Positions 16,092 through 24,903 of a DNA stretch of 45,602 nt are shown piece by piece (position 1 is the stretch's first letter; each line of letters opens with the position of its first letter). Source of the DNA: JBHJGS01 sp050331575 (lineage in GTDB: Bacteria > Pseudomonadota > Alphaproteobacteria > Sphingomonadales > Rhodothalassiaceae); contig JBHJGS010000041.1 of assembly GCA_050331575.1 (NCBI GenBank), forward strand, positions 1 through 45,602, written 5' to 3'. Below the pieces are notes generated by a model. The model worked only from the letters and a program-made list of their open reading frames with translations. It was not told the origin of the DNA and did no database searches. The position numbers and the translations under genes are program-made.

Positions 16092-16311
16092 GACGTCGGC
16101 TCCTCCAGTCGGGCACCTCATCGTCCAGGATCCGCTCCATGGTCTCCAGACGGGTCTCCAGCTTCTCTGCCAGGTGGCGCAATTCCTCCAGCGTGACCTC
16201 ATCATTCGGGGTCATTACCTTGGTTTTGCGCCACTGGGTCAGATAGTGCAGCACCACGGCCGGCATGGCGACGAACAGGATCGCGACGATGATGATCGGG
16301 GTCAATTCCAT
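16078..16311 (-). CDS. pspB: Phage-shock protein B
   Basis: A 77-aa protein with one N-terminal membrane helix (IIIVAILFVAMPAVVLHYL). A cytoplasmic amphipathic, leucine-zipper-like helix follows (EELRHLAEKLETRLETMERI) and then a short polar tail. Size and layout match PspB, the partner of PspC in sensing membrane damage. It lies 17 bp after pspA and overlaps pspC, all on the minus strand behind the sigma-54 promoter at 17332. Confidence 0.92.
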   Translation of the reverse strand: MELTPIIIVAILFVAMPAVVLHYLTQWRKTKVMTPNDEVTLEELRHLAEKLETRLETMERILDDEVPDWRSRRHDPY

Positions 16312-16328
16312 GATCGGTCCGTTTCACC

Positions 16329-16997
16329 TCAAGCCTCGGTTTTACCGACCTTGCGCTTCAGCTCGGCCAGCTCTGCTTCCAAGGCTTCATCGCGTTCCCA
16401 GGTGGCGAAGGTATCGTGCATATCCTCGCCGCCGCCCAGGTCCATGGCTTCGACCTCGCCTTCCATGCGGTCCAGCCGCTGTTCCATCTTCTCGAAGCGC
16501 TCGAAGGCATCGGTGACGCGGTGGTCCTTCAGGCTCTTTTTCACCTTCAAGGAATTCGCCGCGGTCTTGTGGCGGGCGTCGATGGTCGCCTTCTTCGCGC
16601 GCGCCTCGCGCAGCTTCTGCTCAAGCTTGATGATATCGTCTTCATGCTTGGCCAGCGCGTCCTTCAGATGGTCGCGTTCGGCTTCCAGCTCCGCATGCGA
16701 CTGCGCAATGCGGTTCTTCTCCGCCAGCGCGCCGCGGGCCAGATCCTCGCGATCCTTGCTGAGCGCCAGCTCCGCCTTTTTCTGCCAGTCAGCCTGGGCC
16801 GCGGCCATGCGCTTGAGCTTGCGGTCGACATCTTTCTGATCGGCGATGGTGCGGGCGGCATCGGCGCGCACCTCCACCAGCGTGTCTTCCATTTCCTGGA
16901 TTACCAGGCGGATCATCTTCTCGGGATCCTCGGCCCGGTCCAGCATGGCGCTGATATTGGAATTCACGATGTCCGTCAGGCGAGAAAAAATACCCAT
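16329..16997 (-). CDS. pspA: Phage-shock protein A (PspA/IM30)
   Basis: A 222-aa peripheral membrane protein made almost wholly of long coiled-coil helices. The N-terminal amphipathic helix MGIFSRLTDIVNSNISAML and EDPEKMIRLVIQEMEDTLVE are hallmarks of PspA. PspA protects the inner membrane and in enterobacteria binds and inhibits PspF. ATG 16997 has GGAG seven bases upstream; the GTG directly before it is less likely. It is the second gene of the sigma-54-driven psp operon. Confidence 0.96.
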   Translation of the reverse strand: MGIFSRLTDIVNSNISAMLDRAEDPEKMIRLVIQEMEDTLVEVRADAARTIADQKDVDRKLKRMAAAQADWQKKAELALSKDREDLARGALAEKNRIAQSHAELEAERDHLKDALAKHEDDIIKLEQKLREARAKKATIDARHKTAANSLKVKKSLKDHRVTDAFERFEKMEQRLDRMEGEVEAMDLGGGEDMHDTFATWERDEALEAELAELKRKVGKTEA

Positions 16998-17087
16998 CAC
17001 TCTACTCCATCTTTGCGATTGTTGGGTTCCTGGGGGGCGCCGGCCGGGAGCGTGTGTCCCGGACCGGCATAGGGTGGTCTGCGCCGA

Positions 17088-17243
17088 TTAGCCGTAGCGG
17101 CGGACCCGGGCGCGCCGACGCGATGCGGTGGTGTAGCGCGGCAGTTCCCGATTGCCTTGGCCGCGGCCGAACAGCGTCAAGATGCGATCGCTGTCTTTGT
17201 CGGCGGTATCGATGGCGGCGGTCAGTATGTCGTAGCGGCTCAT
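17088..17243 (-). CDS. Small basic protein heading the psp operon
   Basis: A 51-aa ORF beginning MSRYDILTAAIDTADKDSDR and ending in a strongly basic tail (RRRARVRRYG). GAGGAG plus AAGGA precede the ATG at 17243; an ATG nine bases earlier (17252) abuts the GAGGAG and is less likely. It is the first gene behind the sigma-54 promoter, about 75 nt after the expected start site and 90 bp before pspA. There is no membrane segment. I do not recognise it as PspD, PspE or PspG. Being in frame with a good ribosome site inside a psp transcript supports a real gene. Confidence 0.65.
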   Translation of the reverse strand: MSRYDILTAAIDTADKDSDRILTLFGRGQGNRELPRYTTASRRRARVRRYG

Positions 17244-17331
17244 ATCCTTCATCTCCTCTGTTTGCCGTGTGTCGCTCACTGTCGTGACCCGGGCCGGGTC
17301 GGTTTTTTGTGTCTGCCCTCGTTTGTCCCTA

Positions 17332-17347
17332 AGCAGGGTCCGTGCCA
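17332..17347 (-). promoter_or_regulatory. Sigma-54 (-24/-12) promoter of the psp operon
   Basis: On the minus strand the sequence is TGGCACGGACCCTGCT. It matches the RpoN consensus TGGCACG-r-NNN-TTGC-W at every fixed position but one, including the invariant GG at -24 and GC at -12. Transcription would start near 17320 and run through the 51-aa ORF, pspA, pspB and pspC. The adjacent divergent gene encodes PspF, the matching enhancer-binding activator. Confidence 0.85.
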
Positions 17348-17421
17348 AAACCGGCGGACACCCGCAAACACACGCAAATCTCCCATTTCCGTGTCCGGCC
17401 ATGTGATCGCGCGCACGGTCG

Positions 17422-17465
17422 CTATTGGGATTTTTCCCTTGAATTTGGCAAAAAATCCCAAATAG
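17422..17465. promoter_or_regulatory. Inverted repeat, candidate PspF enhancer site
   Basis: TTGGGATTTTT (17425-17435) and AAAAATCCCAA (17451-17461) form a perfect 11-bp inverted repeat; with one extra base the match extends to CTAT and ATAG at the ends. Its centre is about 120 bp upstream of the predicted psp start site, where enterobacterial PspF binds. It also ends 9 bp before the pspF ATG, so it could mediate autoregulation of pspF. Confidence 0.6.
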
Positions 17466-17473
17466 AATTGATC

Positions 17474-18472
17474 ATGGCACAGCATGAGACGCAGATCCTC
17501 GGCCAGGCGCCGGCCTTTCTGGACCTGATGGACCAGATTTCCCGGGTGGCTCCCCTGGCCCGGCCGGTGTTGGTGATCGGCGAACGCGGCACCGGCAAAG
17601 AGATGGTGGCGCAGCGCCTGCACTTTCTGTCGCCGCGGTGGGAACGCCCGCTGGTCAAGCTGAACTGCGCGGCGATCCCGGAAACGCTGTTGGAATCGGA
17701 GCTGTTCGGCGTCGAACCCGGCGCTTTCACCGGCGCCACGCGGCGACGCCCGGGGCGGTTTGAACAGGCGCACTCCGGAACGCTGTTTCTGGACGAGATC
17801 GGCACCTTGTCCATGGCCGCGCAGGAAAAGCTGCTGCGCGTGATCGAATATGGCGAACTGGAGCGGGTCGGCGGCACCGAGACGATCGATGTGAATGTCC
17901 GCCTGGTCGGCGCCACCAATGTCGATCTGCCGGCTCTGGCTGCGGCTGGCAAGTTCCGCGCCGACCTACTCGACCGCCTGGCCTTCGACGTGTTGACCGT
18001 GCCGCCCCTGCGCGCGCGGCTGGAGGATATCGTGCCGCTGGCCAATTTCTTCGCCCGGCGCATGGAGATCGAGCTGGGCCGCGACGGCGTGCCGCAAATC
18101 TCGCCCGAAGCGTTCGCCAAGCTTGCCGGGCATGACTGGCCGGGCAATGTGCGCGAGCTGAAGAATGTGGTGGAGCGCGCGGTCTATCGCGGCGAGGATG
18201 GCGTGCCGGTGGCGCCGGAAGACATCGTCTTCGATCCGTTTGACAGCCCGTTCCGGCCTGGGCCCGCGCCGGGCACGGCGCCGCAGCCCAATGGTCTGCC
18301 CGACCCGCGCCGGCCGTTTGACCTGAAGGCGGCCTTGCGCGACACTGAAGCCAAGCTGGTGGCCGAGGCGTTTGATGTCTGTCGTCACCATCAAGGCGAC
18401 ACCGCCGAGCATCTGGGTCTGAGTTATGACCAGATACGCCATCTCCTGAAGAAGCATGGGATCGCGCGATGA
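17474..18472 (+). CDS. pspF: PspF, sigma-54 activator of the phage-shock operon
   Basis: A 332-aa bacterial enhancer-binding protein without an N-terminal receiver domain, as in enterobacterial PspF. It remodels sigma-54 RNA polymerase using ATP. Visible motifs are Walker A GERGTGKE, the sigma-54 contact loop GAFTGA, Walker B TLFLDEIGTL, the arginine-finger region FRADLLDRLAFDV, and WPGNVRELKNVVERAVYRG. A Fis-like helix-turn-helix (DTAEHLGLSYDQIRHLLKKH) ends the protein. ATG 17474 aligns with known PspF starts, although the ribosome site is poor. Its end overlaps the next start codon (ATGA). Confidence 0.96.
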   Translation: MAQHETQILGQAPAFLDLMDQISRVAPLARPVLVIGERGTGKEMVAQRLHFLSPRWERPLVKLNCAAIPETLLESELFGVEPGAFTGATRRRPGRFEQAHSGTLFLDEIGTLSMAAQEKLLRVIEYGELERVGGTETIDVNVRLVGATNVDLPALAAAGKFRADLLDRLAFDVLTVPPLRARLEDIVPLANFFARRMEIELGRDGVPQISPEAFAKLAGHDWPGNVRELKNVVERAVYRGEDGVPVAPEDIVFDPFDSPFRPGPAPGTAPQPNGLPDPRRPFDLKAALRDTEAKLVAEAFDVCRHHQGDTAEHLGLSYDQIRHLLKKHGIAR

Positions 18473-18735
18473 AACGACGCCCCTGGTACATGTCCCGTCC
18501 GCTGTGGCTGATCATTCCGCTGATCTGTCTGCCGGTGCTGGTCTATAGCTATGTCGAGTTAGAAAGCTGGGTCGGCGCAAGCCAGCAGGTGACGCAATTG
18601 GGCCTGGGCCTGGTGCTGTTTCTGGGCCTGATTATCGCCGCGGCGGCGCTGGCCGTGGCCGGCTTCAAGACCATGCGGCACCTGATGCGCGGCGCCCGCG
18701 GCTCGATCCTGGATCTGCAGAAACGGAAACGCTGA
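18469..18735 (+). CDS. Small two-helix membrane protein downstream of pspF
   Basis: An 88-aa protein with two predicted membrane helices, LWLIIPLICLPVLVYSYVEL and LGLVLFLGLIIAAAALAVAG, and basic ends (MKRRPW, QKRKR). It overlaps pspF by four bases and its stop overlaps the start of the amidohydrolase (TGATG), so all three genes are translationally coupled. The family is not recognised. Linkage to pspF suggests a role in membrane stress, by inference only. Confidence 0.8.
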   Translation: MKRRPWYMSRPLWLIIPLICLPVLVYSYVELESWVGASQQVTQLGLGLVLFLGLIIAAAALAVAGFKTMRHLMRGARGSILDLQKRKR

Positions 18736-20396
18736 TGACCCGACCCTGGCTTGCCGTCGTCTTGGCGCTGACCGCCTTGTCAGCCCGCGCCCAGCCCGTC
18801 GACGCCATCCTCACCGGCGGGGTGATCCATACCGGTGATGGACCGGTCGAGGCGCTGGCCTGGCGCGACGGACTCATCGTCTATGTGGGCCCCGAAGCCG
18901 GCTTGGACACGGTCGAGACGGGGCCCGACACCCAGCGCATCAATCTGAACGGGGCTGTGGCCTTTCCCGGCTTTGTCGACGCGCATGTGCATCTGTCCGG
19001 CATCGGCGAGCGGGAGCTGACGCTGAATTTGGAAGGCACGGCATCGCTGGCCGATCTGCTGGACCGCCTGGCCGCCCATGCCGATGGCGCGCCGGGCGAC
19101 GGCGCCATCGTCGGCCGCGGCTGGATCGAGACGCACTGGCCGGACGCGCGCTTTCCCACCGCGGCGGATCTGGACGCCGCGGTGCCGGACCGTCCGGTCA
19201 TCCTGGTGCGCGCGGACGGCCATGCCGCGGTGGTGAATTCCGCCACCCTTGAGGCCGCCGCCATCGATGCCGGCACGCCCAGCCCCAGCGGCGGCGAGAT
19301 CCTGCGCGATGCCGACGGTCCCGCCACTGGCATGCTGATCGACAAGGCGATGGACCTGGTGGCCGAGGTCGCCGCCACGGCCGAGCAGATCGCGCCGGAG
19401 CGGGCCTTGGAGGAAGGCGGCCGGGTGATGGTGCGGCAGGGCTGGACCGGGGTGCACAATATGTCCGTGCCGTTCGCGCAGGTGCCGGTGATGGAGCGCC
19501 TGGCCGAGGCCGGGCGGCTGCCGATCCGGGTCTATAACGCCATCGACCGCGGCGATGCCGACGTGCTGTTCGCCGGGCCGGTGCCGCGCGTTGGCGGGTC
19601 CGGCCGCATCGTCACCCGGGCGGTGAAGGTCTATGCCGACGGCGCCCTGGGCTCGCGCGGGGCCGCACTGCTGGCGCCCTATGCCGACCGGCCGGACAGC
19701 CGTGGCCTGATGCTGACCGATCAGGCCAGTGTGCAGCCGCTTTATGAACGGGCGCTGCGCCAGGGCGTGCAGATCGCCACGCATGCCATCGGCGACCGGG
19801 CCAATCGCGCGGTGCTGACCTGGTATGCCGCCGCCTTCGATGCCGTGCCGCCGGACCAGCGCGCCGTGGCGCAGCCGCGCTGGCGCATCGAACATGCCCA
19901 GATCCTCACCGAGGTGGATATCGCGCGGCTGGCGCGCATGGGCGTGATCGCCTCCATGCAGCCCAGCCATGCCATCGGCGACTTGCATTTCGCGCCCGCC
20001 CGCCTGGGCCCGGAGCGTCTGGCCGGGGCCTATGCCTGGGCCGATGTGATCGCGGCCGGCGGGGTCATCGCCGGCGGGTCAGACGCGCCGGTGGAACGCG
20101 GCAGCCCGCTGATCGAATTTTATGCCAGCGTGGCGCGCAAGGATCTGGACGGCTATCAGGGCGCGGGCTGGCATCCAGACCAGGCGCTGACCCGCGAAAC
20201 CGCGCTGAAGCTGTTCACCCAATGGCCGGCCTACGCGGCCTTCGCCGAAACCGAGCGCGGCACCCTGACCCCCGGCACGCAGGCCGATATCAGCATCTTC
20301 GATCGCGACCTGATGACTGTCCCGGAGCCCGACATCCTCAACGCCCGCACGGTGATGACCGTGGTGGGCGGTGCCGTGGTGTTCAGCGCGGACTAA
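18735..20396 (+). CDS. Periplasmic YtcJ-like amidohydrolase
   Basis: A 553-aa protein of the amidohydrolase superfamily (Amidohydro_3 type). Signal peptide residues 1-19 (LAVVLALTALSARA) send it to the periplasm. Metal-site motifs are FPGFVDAHVHLSG (HxH), a possible bridging residue near VKVYADGALGSRGAAL, the histidine of QIATHAIGDRANRAVL, HAQILTEVDIARLARMGV, and the late Asp in GGSDAPVERGSPL. YtcJ-type enzymes act on N-acyl or formamide-like bonds, but the substrate here is unknown. It is the third gene of the coupled pspF unit. Its stop overlaps the convergent kinase gene by four bases. Confidence 0.9.
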   Translation: MTRPWLAVVLALTALSARAQPVDAILTGGVIHTGDGPVEALAWRDGLIVYVGPEAGLDTVETGPDTQRINLNGAVAFPGFVDAHVHLSGIGERELTLNLEGTASLADLLDRLAAHADGAPGDGAIVGRGWIETHWPDARFPTAADLDAAVPDRPVILVRADGHAAVVNSATLEAAAIDAGTPSPSGGEILRDADGPATGMLIDKAMDLVAEVAATAEQIAPERALEEGGRVMVRQGWTGVHNMSVPFAQVPVMERLAEAGRLPIRVYNAIDRGDADVLFAGPVPRVGGSGRIVTRAVKVYADGALGSRGAALLAPYADRPDSRGLMLTDQASVQPLYERALRQGVQIATHAIGDRANRAVLTWYAAAFDAVPPDQRAVAQPRWRIEHAQILTEVDIARLARMGVIASMQPSHAIGDLHFAPARLGPERLAGAYAWADVIAAGGVIAGGSDAPVERGSPLIEFYASVARKDLDGYQGAGWHPDQALTRETALKLFTQWPAYAAFAETERGTLTPGTQADISIFDRDLMTVPEPDILNARTVMTVVGGAVVFSAD

Positions 20397-23298
20397 GCCA
20401 GCTCCGCCTGGAGGTCGACGCGGACGCCGTCGCCGGCGAAGGCACGGGTGCCGGTTATGCCGTCCTGGCGAAAAAGGGCGCTGAGCAGGCGCGAGCCGGT
20501 GCCCTCGTGGCCGGGTTCGGCGACCGGCGGACCGCCCTGTTCGCGCCATTGCACCACCAGATGGGGCTGGCCGTCGACACTCTCCCGCCGCCAGGACAGG
20601 CGCACCTGCCCCTCCGGCACGGACAAAGCGCCATGCTTGACGGCGTTGGTGACCAGTTCATGCACCAGCATGGCAAGGTCGAGGCTGAGCTTTTGCGGCG
20701 CCAGGATCGACCGATCGCCGGTCAAGTCGATCCGGTTCGTCCCATCATTGTAGGGCGCGACCTGGCGCTCCAGCACCGCGGCCACATTCATGTCGCCGTC
20801 CTCGGCCAGGAACTGCAATTCGTGCGCGGCGGACAAAGAGTCCAGCCGGCCCAGAAAACTCTGCACCGCCAGCGGCTTACGTTCCTCGCCGCGAAAGGTG
20901 ATGCCGGCGATCGCCTGAACCGTGGCCAAGACATTCTTGACCCGGTGGCGCAGTTCCTCCACCAGCGTCCCCTGCCGGCGGTCATAGTCCTCGCGCTGCA
21001 GCGTGGCGGCCAGCACATTGGCCACCGATTGCAGGAATTTCACATCGTCGGGCGTGAAGCGCCGCTGCGTGCGGCTGTGGGCGCCCAGCACGCCCCACGG
21101 CGCCTCCGGATCACCGATCACAACGCTGATGCCGCTGATGATGCCGGCCTGGTGCAGCAGCGGCGGGCCCTGGAAGCGCTTGTCGCTCTTCAGATGCTCC
21201 ACCACCACCGGGGAGCCGCCATCCAGCGTGTAGCCCGCCTGGCTGTCGGCACCGCCGGGCACCCGCGTGCCCAGCGGCACGGCAAAGCCCGCCGCCGCGG
21301 TGAGCACGAAATCGCCGGCGTCACGATCGTGGCGCAGGATCTTGGCGCAATCGGCCTCCAAAAGGGCGATCAGTCGCTCCGGGATTGCCGCTATCATCGC
21401 TTCGGCGGATTGGCCACGCAGGCTGCGTCCGCCTTGGGCGGCGACGAAATCCTGCTGCGCGGCCCGGGCTTCCGCGGCGGCCTGCGCCTGCACCAGACGC
21501 GTGACATCGTCATAGACGCCGATGACCTGGCGCACCTGCCCCTGCTCGTCCAGAACCGGAGCGGAGGACATCAGAAACTCAAAGCTATGGCCGTCGTCAT
21601 GCACATAAGTGGCGCGGAAATTCTGCACCGGCTTGCCCGTCCGCCAGGCCTTTTGCAGCGGCAACTCGGCCGGATCGATGATCTCGCCATCGACGCGGAA
21701 ATGATAGCCCGCCTGGGGATGGCCCGCCGGTGGCGTCCGCTGCGGCACCTTCATCACCGTTTGACCATAGCGATTGACGTTGATCTCCCGACAGGTTGGA
21801 TCGGTGGTGGTGGCGATGCCGATGGGCACCAGATCCAACAGGGTGTGCAACTCCGCAAGCTTGGCCGACAATTCCCCATTCAAGGCGGAGATTTCGTGCT
21901 GAGCGGCCTTCACCTGATTGATGTCAACAAAGGTCGCGACCACGCCGTCGATCGTGTCGTTGGGCGACCGATACGGCAGAAGCCGCATGAAATGGGATCC
22001 GCCGTCTTCGATCTGCACTTCTCGCTCCACCGCAGTCAGGTCGGCCAGAACCGCCTCTGCCTGAGCGCGAAAGTCGATTTCCTTGACCTGGGCGGTGATG
22101 TCCCCGATGGCCCGGCCGACATCGTCATCGATCAGGTTGAAGATGGATTTTGCTGTCGGAGTGAAGCGGCGGAGACGCAATTGCCGGTCCAGGAACAGCG
22201 TGGCGATCTGGGTGCTTTCCAGGAGGCTGCGCAGATCGGCATTGGCCCGGCCCAGTTCGTCCACCTTGCTGGACAGTTCTGCATTGACCGTTTCAAGCTC
22301 CTCATTGACCGACTGCAATTCTTCCTTAGAAGTTTCCAGCTCTTCATTGGCGGATTTGAGCTCTTCGTTTGAGGTTTCCAGCTCCTCCGTCGTGGTTTGC
22401 AGACAGTCCTTTGTGCTGCGCAATTCACTTTCCAGCGCCTGCACTTGCGCCTCATCGCCTGTGTCTGCATCTTCCGCGATCGGCGGCTGATCAGGGCGCT
22501 CGGTGAAGGTCAGCAGAAAATGCTCTGCCTCAGCGCCCCTCTCTTCGATCCGCCGACACGTCAGGCTGATGCGCCGCAGGCCGGTGTCGGTCTTCAGGCT
22601 GACGCCATCACGGTGCGCCTCGCCGAGCTGTTGCGCACGGTGCAACAGCGCGCGGACATCCATGCGCAAATCCGGATGGGCCACCGCCACGATGTCGAGC
22701 GACGGTGTGCCGCGGGGCAATTGCAGATAAGGCCCGGCCGGTCCGCCGGTAAAGAGCATCTCTCGCTCAGCATTGACCACGGCATAGGCTGGGCCGACTT
22801 GATCCAGGATCAGCCGCTCGGCCCGGCTGATCACCTGGTCCCGCGCGTCGCGCGCGGTCGGCCTCGGCCGCTCCTGGATCTCGTCGGCGTCCTCGCGCGG
22901 AGTGATCAACGGAAAATGCAAGGCCGGCCGGTCGTCGCTGTGCTGGCGCTGAAAGATGCGCCACCGCTTATCCAACGGCTGAAACAGATTGGTGTGGCGG
23001 GTGACATTTTCCGACGGCCCCAGAAACAGGCTGCCGCCGGGACGCAAAGCATAATGGAAGACCGGGATCAGCCGGTTTTGCATCTCCGCATTCAGATAGA
23101 TCAGGACATTGCGGCAGGATACCAGGTCCAGCCGGCTGAACGGTGGGTCCTTGATCAGGCTCTGGGTGGAGAACACGCACAGCTCGCGAATTTCCTCACT
23201 GACCTTGTAATCGCTGCCCTCGGTGCGGAAGAAGCGCTTCAGATACGGCTCGGGCACACAGGCGGCCACCGAATCGGGATAAACGCCGCAGCGGGGGG
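20393..23298 (-). CDS. CheR-PAS-GAF-HWE histidine kinase, 3' part after a frameshift
   Basis: This is the downstream frame of the fusion gene whose 5' part is at 23196-24428. It resumes with CGVYPDSVAACVPEP and continues the CheR methyltransferase domain (VSCRNVLIYLNAEMQNRLIP). A long heptad coiled coil follows (repeated EELETSNEELKSANEE-type units), then PAS domains (FTPTAKSIFNLIDDDVG; NGELSAKLAELHTLLDLV) and a GAF domain (around GDPEAPWGVLGAHSR). An HWE kinase core ends it: VEELRHRVKNVLATVQAIAG with the phospho-acceptor His, HELVTNAVKHGALS and the WxE of VVQWREQGGPPV. Alone it has no good start codon. It likely signals to the response regulator encoded just upstream. Confidence 0.85.
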
Positions 23299-24428
23299 GT
23301 CTCCAGTGCGGCCTCGTCCAGGTCGGTGGCGAAGATCTGCAGCCGGATCGACTTGCCTGAGCGGTCAACGCGGTCCTTCAACGCCATGGCGATGGAGTAG
23401 GAGTCCTCTCCGGTGGCGCACCCCGGCACCCAGACCCGGATATGTCCCCCATCGTCGGTCGACTCCACCAGCGGGTCCAGCACGCGGGTTTCCAAACTTT
23501 CAAAGGCGTCCGGATCACGAAAGAATCCGGTGACGGTGACGAGCAGGTCGCGAACCAGCTCCCGCACCTCGTCTTTGTCGTCGCGCAGGCGCTGAATATA
23601 GTCACCGATATCGGTCAGCCGCAGCAGATGCATGCGCCGCTGGATGCGCCGGATCAGCGTCGGCTGCTTATAGTGGCGAAAATCATGGCCGGTCTCCCGC
23701 CGGATCAGACTGCCGATCTTGGTCAGTTGCTCGCGGGCGACGCGCCTTTGCTGCTCTTCCCCGCTGATCGCATCTTCCTGGCGCAGGCTGCTGAGCAACT
23801 CCGTCAACCGCGCAGGCATGTCCTCCGGAGCCAGGATCTCGTCGACAAGGCCGGCCGTGGCCGCTTTGCGCGGCATGCTATCATATTTTGCCTGATCGGG
23901 ATCTTGCGCCAGAGCAAAGCCTCCGGCCTCCTTGATCGCGCGCAGGCCCTGAACGCCGTCGCTGCCGGTGCCGGACAGGATGATCGCGATCGCCCGATTG
24001 CCCATATTATCGGCCAGCGACTCAAAAAAGCGGTCGATCGGCATGCGCTGGGCGCGCGGCGGTGCCGGTTGGTCGACATGCAAGGCGCCGCCGCGGAGCG
24101 TCCAGGTCGTGTCCGGCTGGATCACGATGACCGTGTTCGGGGCCACGGCCAGACCCCCCGCGGCCTGCACGACCGCCATCTCAGTGCAGCGCGACAGCAG
24201 ATCTGTGAGCATACTCTCATGCGTGGGGTCGAGATGCTGGACGAAGATGAAACAGGCGCCCATATCCGCAGGCGCGGCCGCCAGCAATTCGCGCAGCGCT
24301 TCCAGCCCGCCGGCGGACGCGCCGATGCCGATCACCGGCACATACGCTTGTCCCGATTGCGTGGTCGGCGACGCGGTTTTGCCCGCCGACCGGTCCTCAC
24401 CATCATCCGCCGCCACACCGTCCCCCAC
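23196..24428 (-). CDS. CheB-CheR fusion, 5' part before a frameshift
   Basis: The CheB methylesterase domain (about 27-215) has the catalytic Ser in GASAGGLEALRE, His in VQHLDPTHESML and Asp in LSGTGSDGVQGL. The CheR N-terminal helices (HDFRHYKQPTLIRRIQRRM) and SAM-binding VWVPGCATGEDSYSIAMAL follow, up to FATDLDEAALE. At a run of seven G (23293-23299, plus strand) the frame is lost; the remaining 58 residues are out of frame. Removing one base restores ALETPRCGVYPDS, matching the family. The whole gene would encode about 1,345 aa. GTG 24428 is the assumed start, without a strong ribosome site. No other che gene is nearby, so the role is probably sensory signalling rather than flagellar chemotaxis. 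Confidence 0.85.
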   Translation of the reverse strand: MGDGVAADDGEDRSAGKTASPTTQSGQAYVPVIGIGASAGGLEALRELLAAAPADMGACFIFVQHLDPTHESMLTDLLSRCTEMAVVQAAGGLAVAPNTVIVIQPDTTWTLRGGALHVDQPAPPRAQRMPIDRFFESLADNMGNRAIAIILSGTGSDGVQGLRAIKEAGGFALAQDPDQAKYDSMPRKAATAGLVDEILAPEDMPARLTELLSSLRQEDAISGEEQQRRVAREQLTKIGSLIRRETGHDFRHYKQPTLIRRIQRRMHLLRLTDIGDYIQRLRDDKDEVRELVRDLLVTVTGFFRDPDAFESLETRVLDPLVESTDDGGHIRVWVPGCATGEDSYSIAMALKDRVDRSGKSIRLQIFATDLDEAALETPPLRRLSRFGGRLCARAVSEALLPHRGQRLQGQ

Positions 24429-24488
24429 GAAACAGGTGCTTCATTTTGAAGAGCCACGATCCTGGTGTCAACGCGGACCCGCAGGCAA

Positions 24489-24833
24489 TCAGGACGGCTG
24501 GCAGCTGTCGACCAAGCGGCGCAACTGTGTCTCGTTGATCGGCTTGCGCACCAGGCCCACGGCGCGATGATCGGGGCCGAGATGCTCGGCATGGCCGGAG
24601 ACGATGATGCCGGGGATGCCCCGGTCGGCCAGGGTGTCAATGATGCGCAAGCCGGTGCGCCCATCGGTCAGGTCCAGATCGACCAGGGCCAGGTCCGGCG
24701 CCTGGGCCTGCACCGCCTGCATCGCCTTGGCGAAGGATTCGGCCGGCCCGAGCGGCTCATGGCCCCAATCCTCCAGCAGCCCTTCAAGCATCAAGGCAAT
24801 CATGGAATTGTCTTCGCAGATAAGAACGCGCAC
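24489..24833 (-). CDS. Single-domain response regulator
   Basis: A 114-aa receiver domain with no output domain. GTG 24833 is chosen because GGAGG lies seven bases upstream and it gives the canonical start RVLICEDNSMIALMLEGLL. The acidic pocket is EDN, the phospho-acceptor Asp is in LALVDLDLTDGRTG, the Ser/Thr switch in IIVSGH, and Lys in LVRKPINE. Such receivers often pair with HWE kinases. It lies 60 bp upstream of the CheB-CheR-kinase fusion on the same strand, so the two probably form a two-component system. Confidence 0.92.
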   Translation of the reverse strand: MRVLICEDNSMIALMLEGLLEDWGHEPLGPAESFAKAMQAVQAQAPDLALVDLDLTDGRTGLRIIDTLADRGIPGIIVSGHAEHLGPDHRAVGLVRKPINETQLRRLVDSCQPS

Positions 24834-24903
24834 CCACTGCCTCCACCCCTGGAAAGCCAGCATCAACGCCCGGCGATCCTGGACTGTTCCGACGCAAGCG
24901 GCA

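Noticed and set aside
20222..22372. 716-codon open frame opposite the histidine kinase
   Set aside because: Antisense shadow of a real gene, no ribosome site or recognisable domain.
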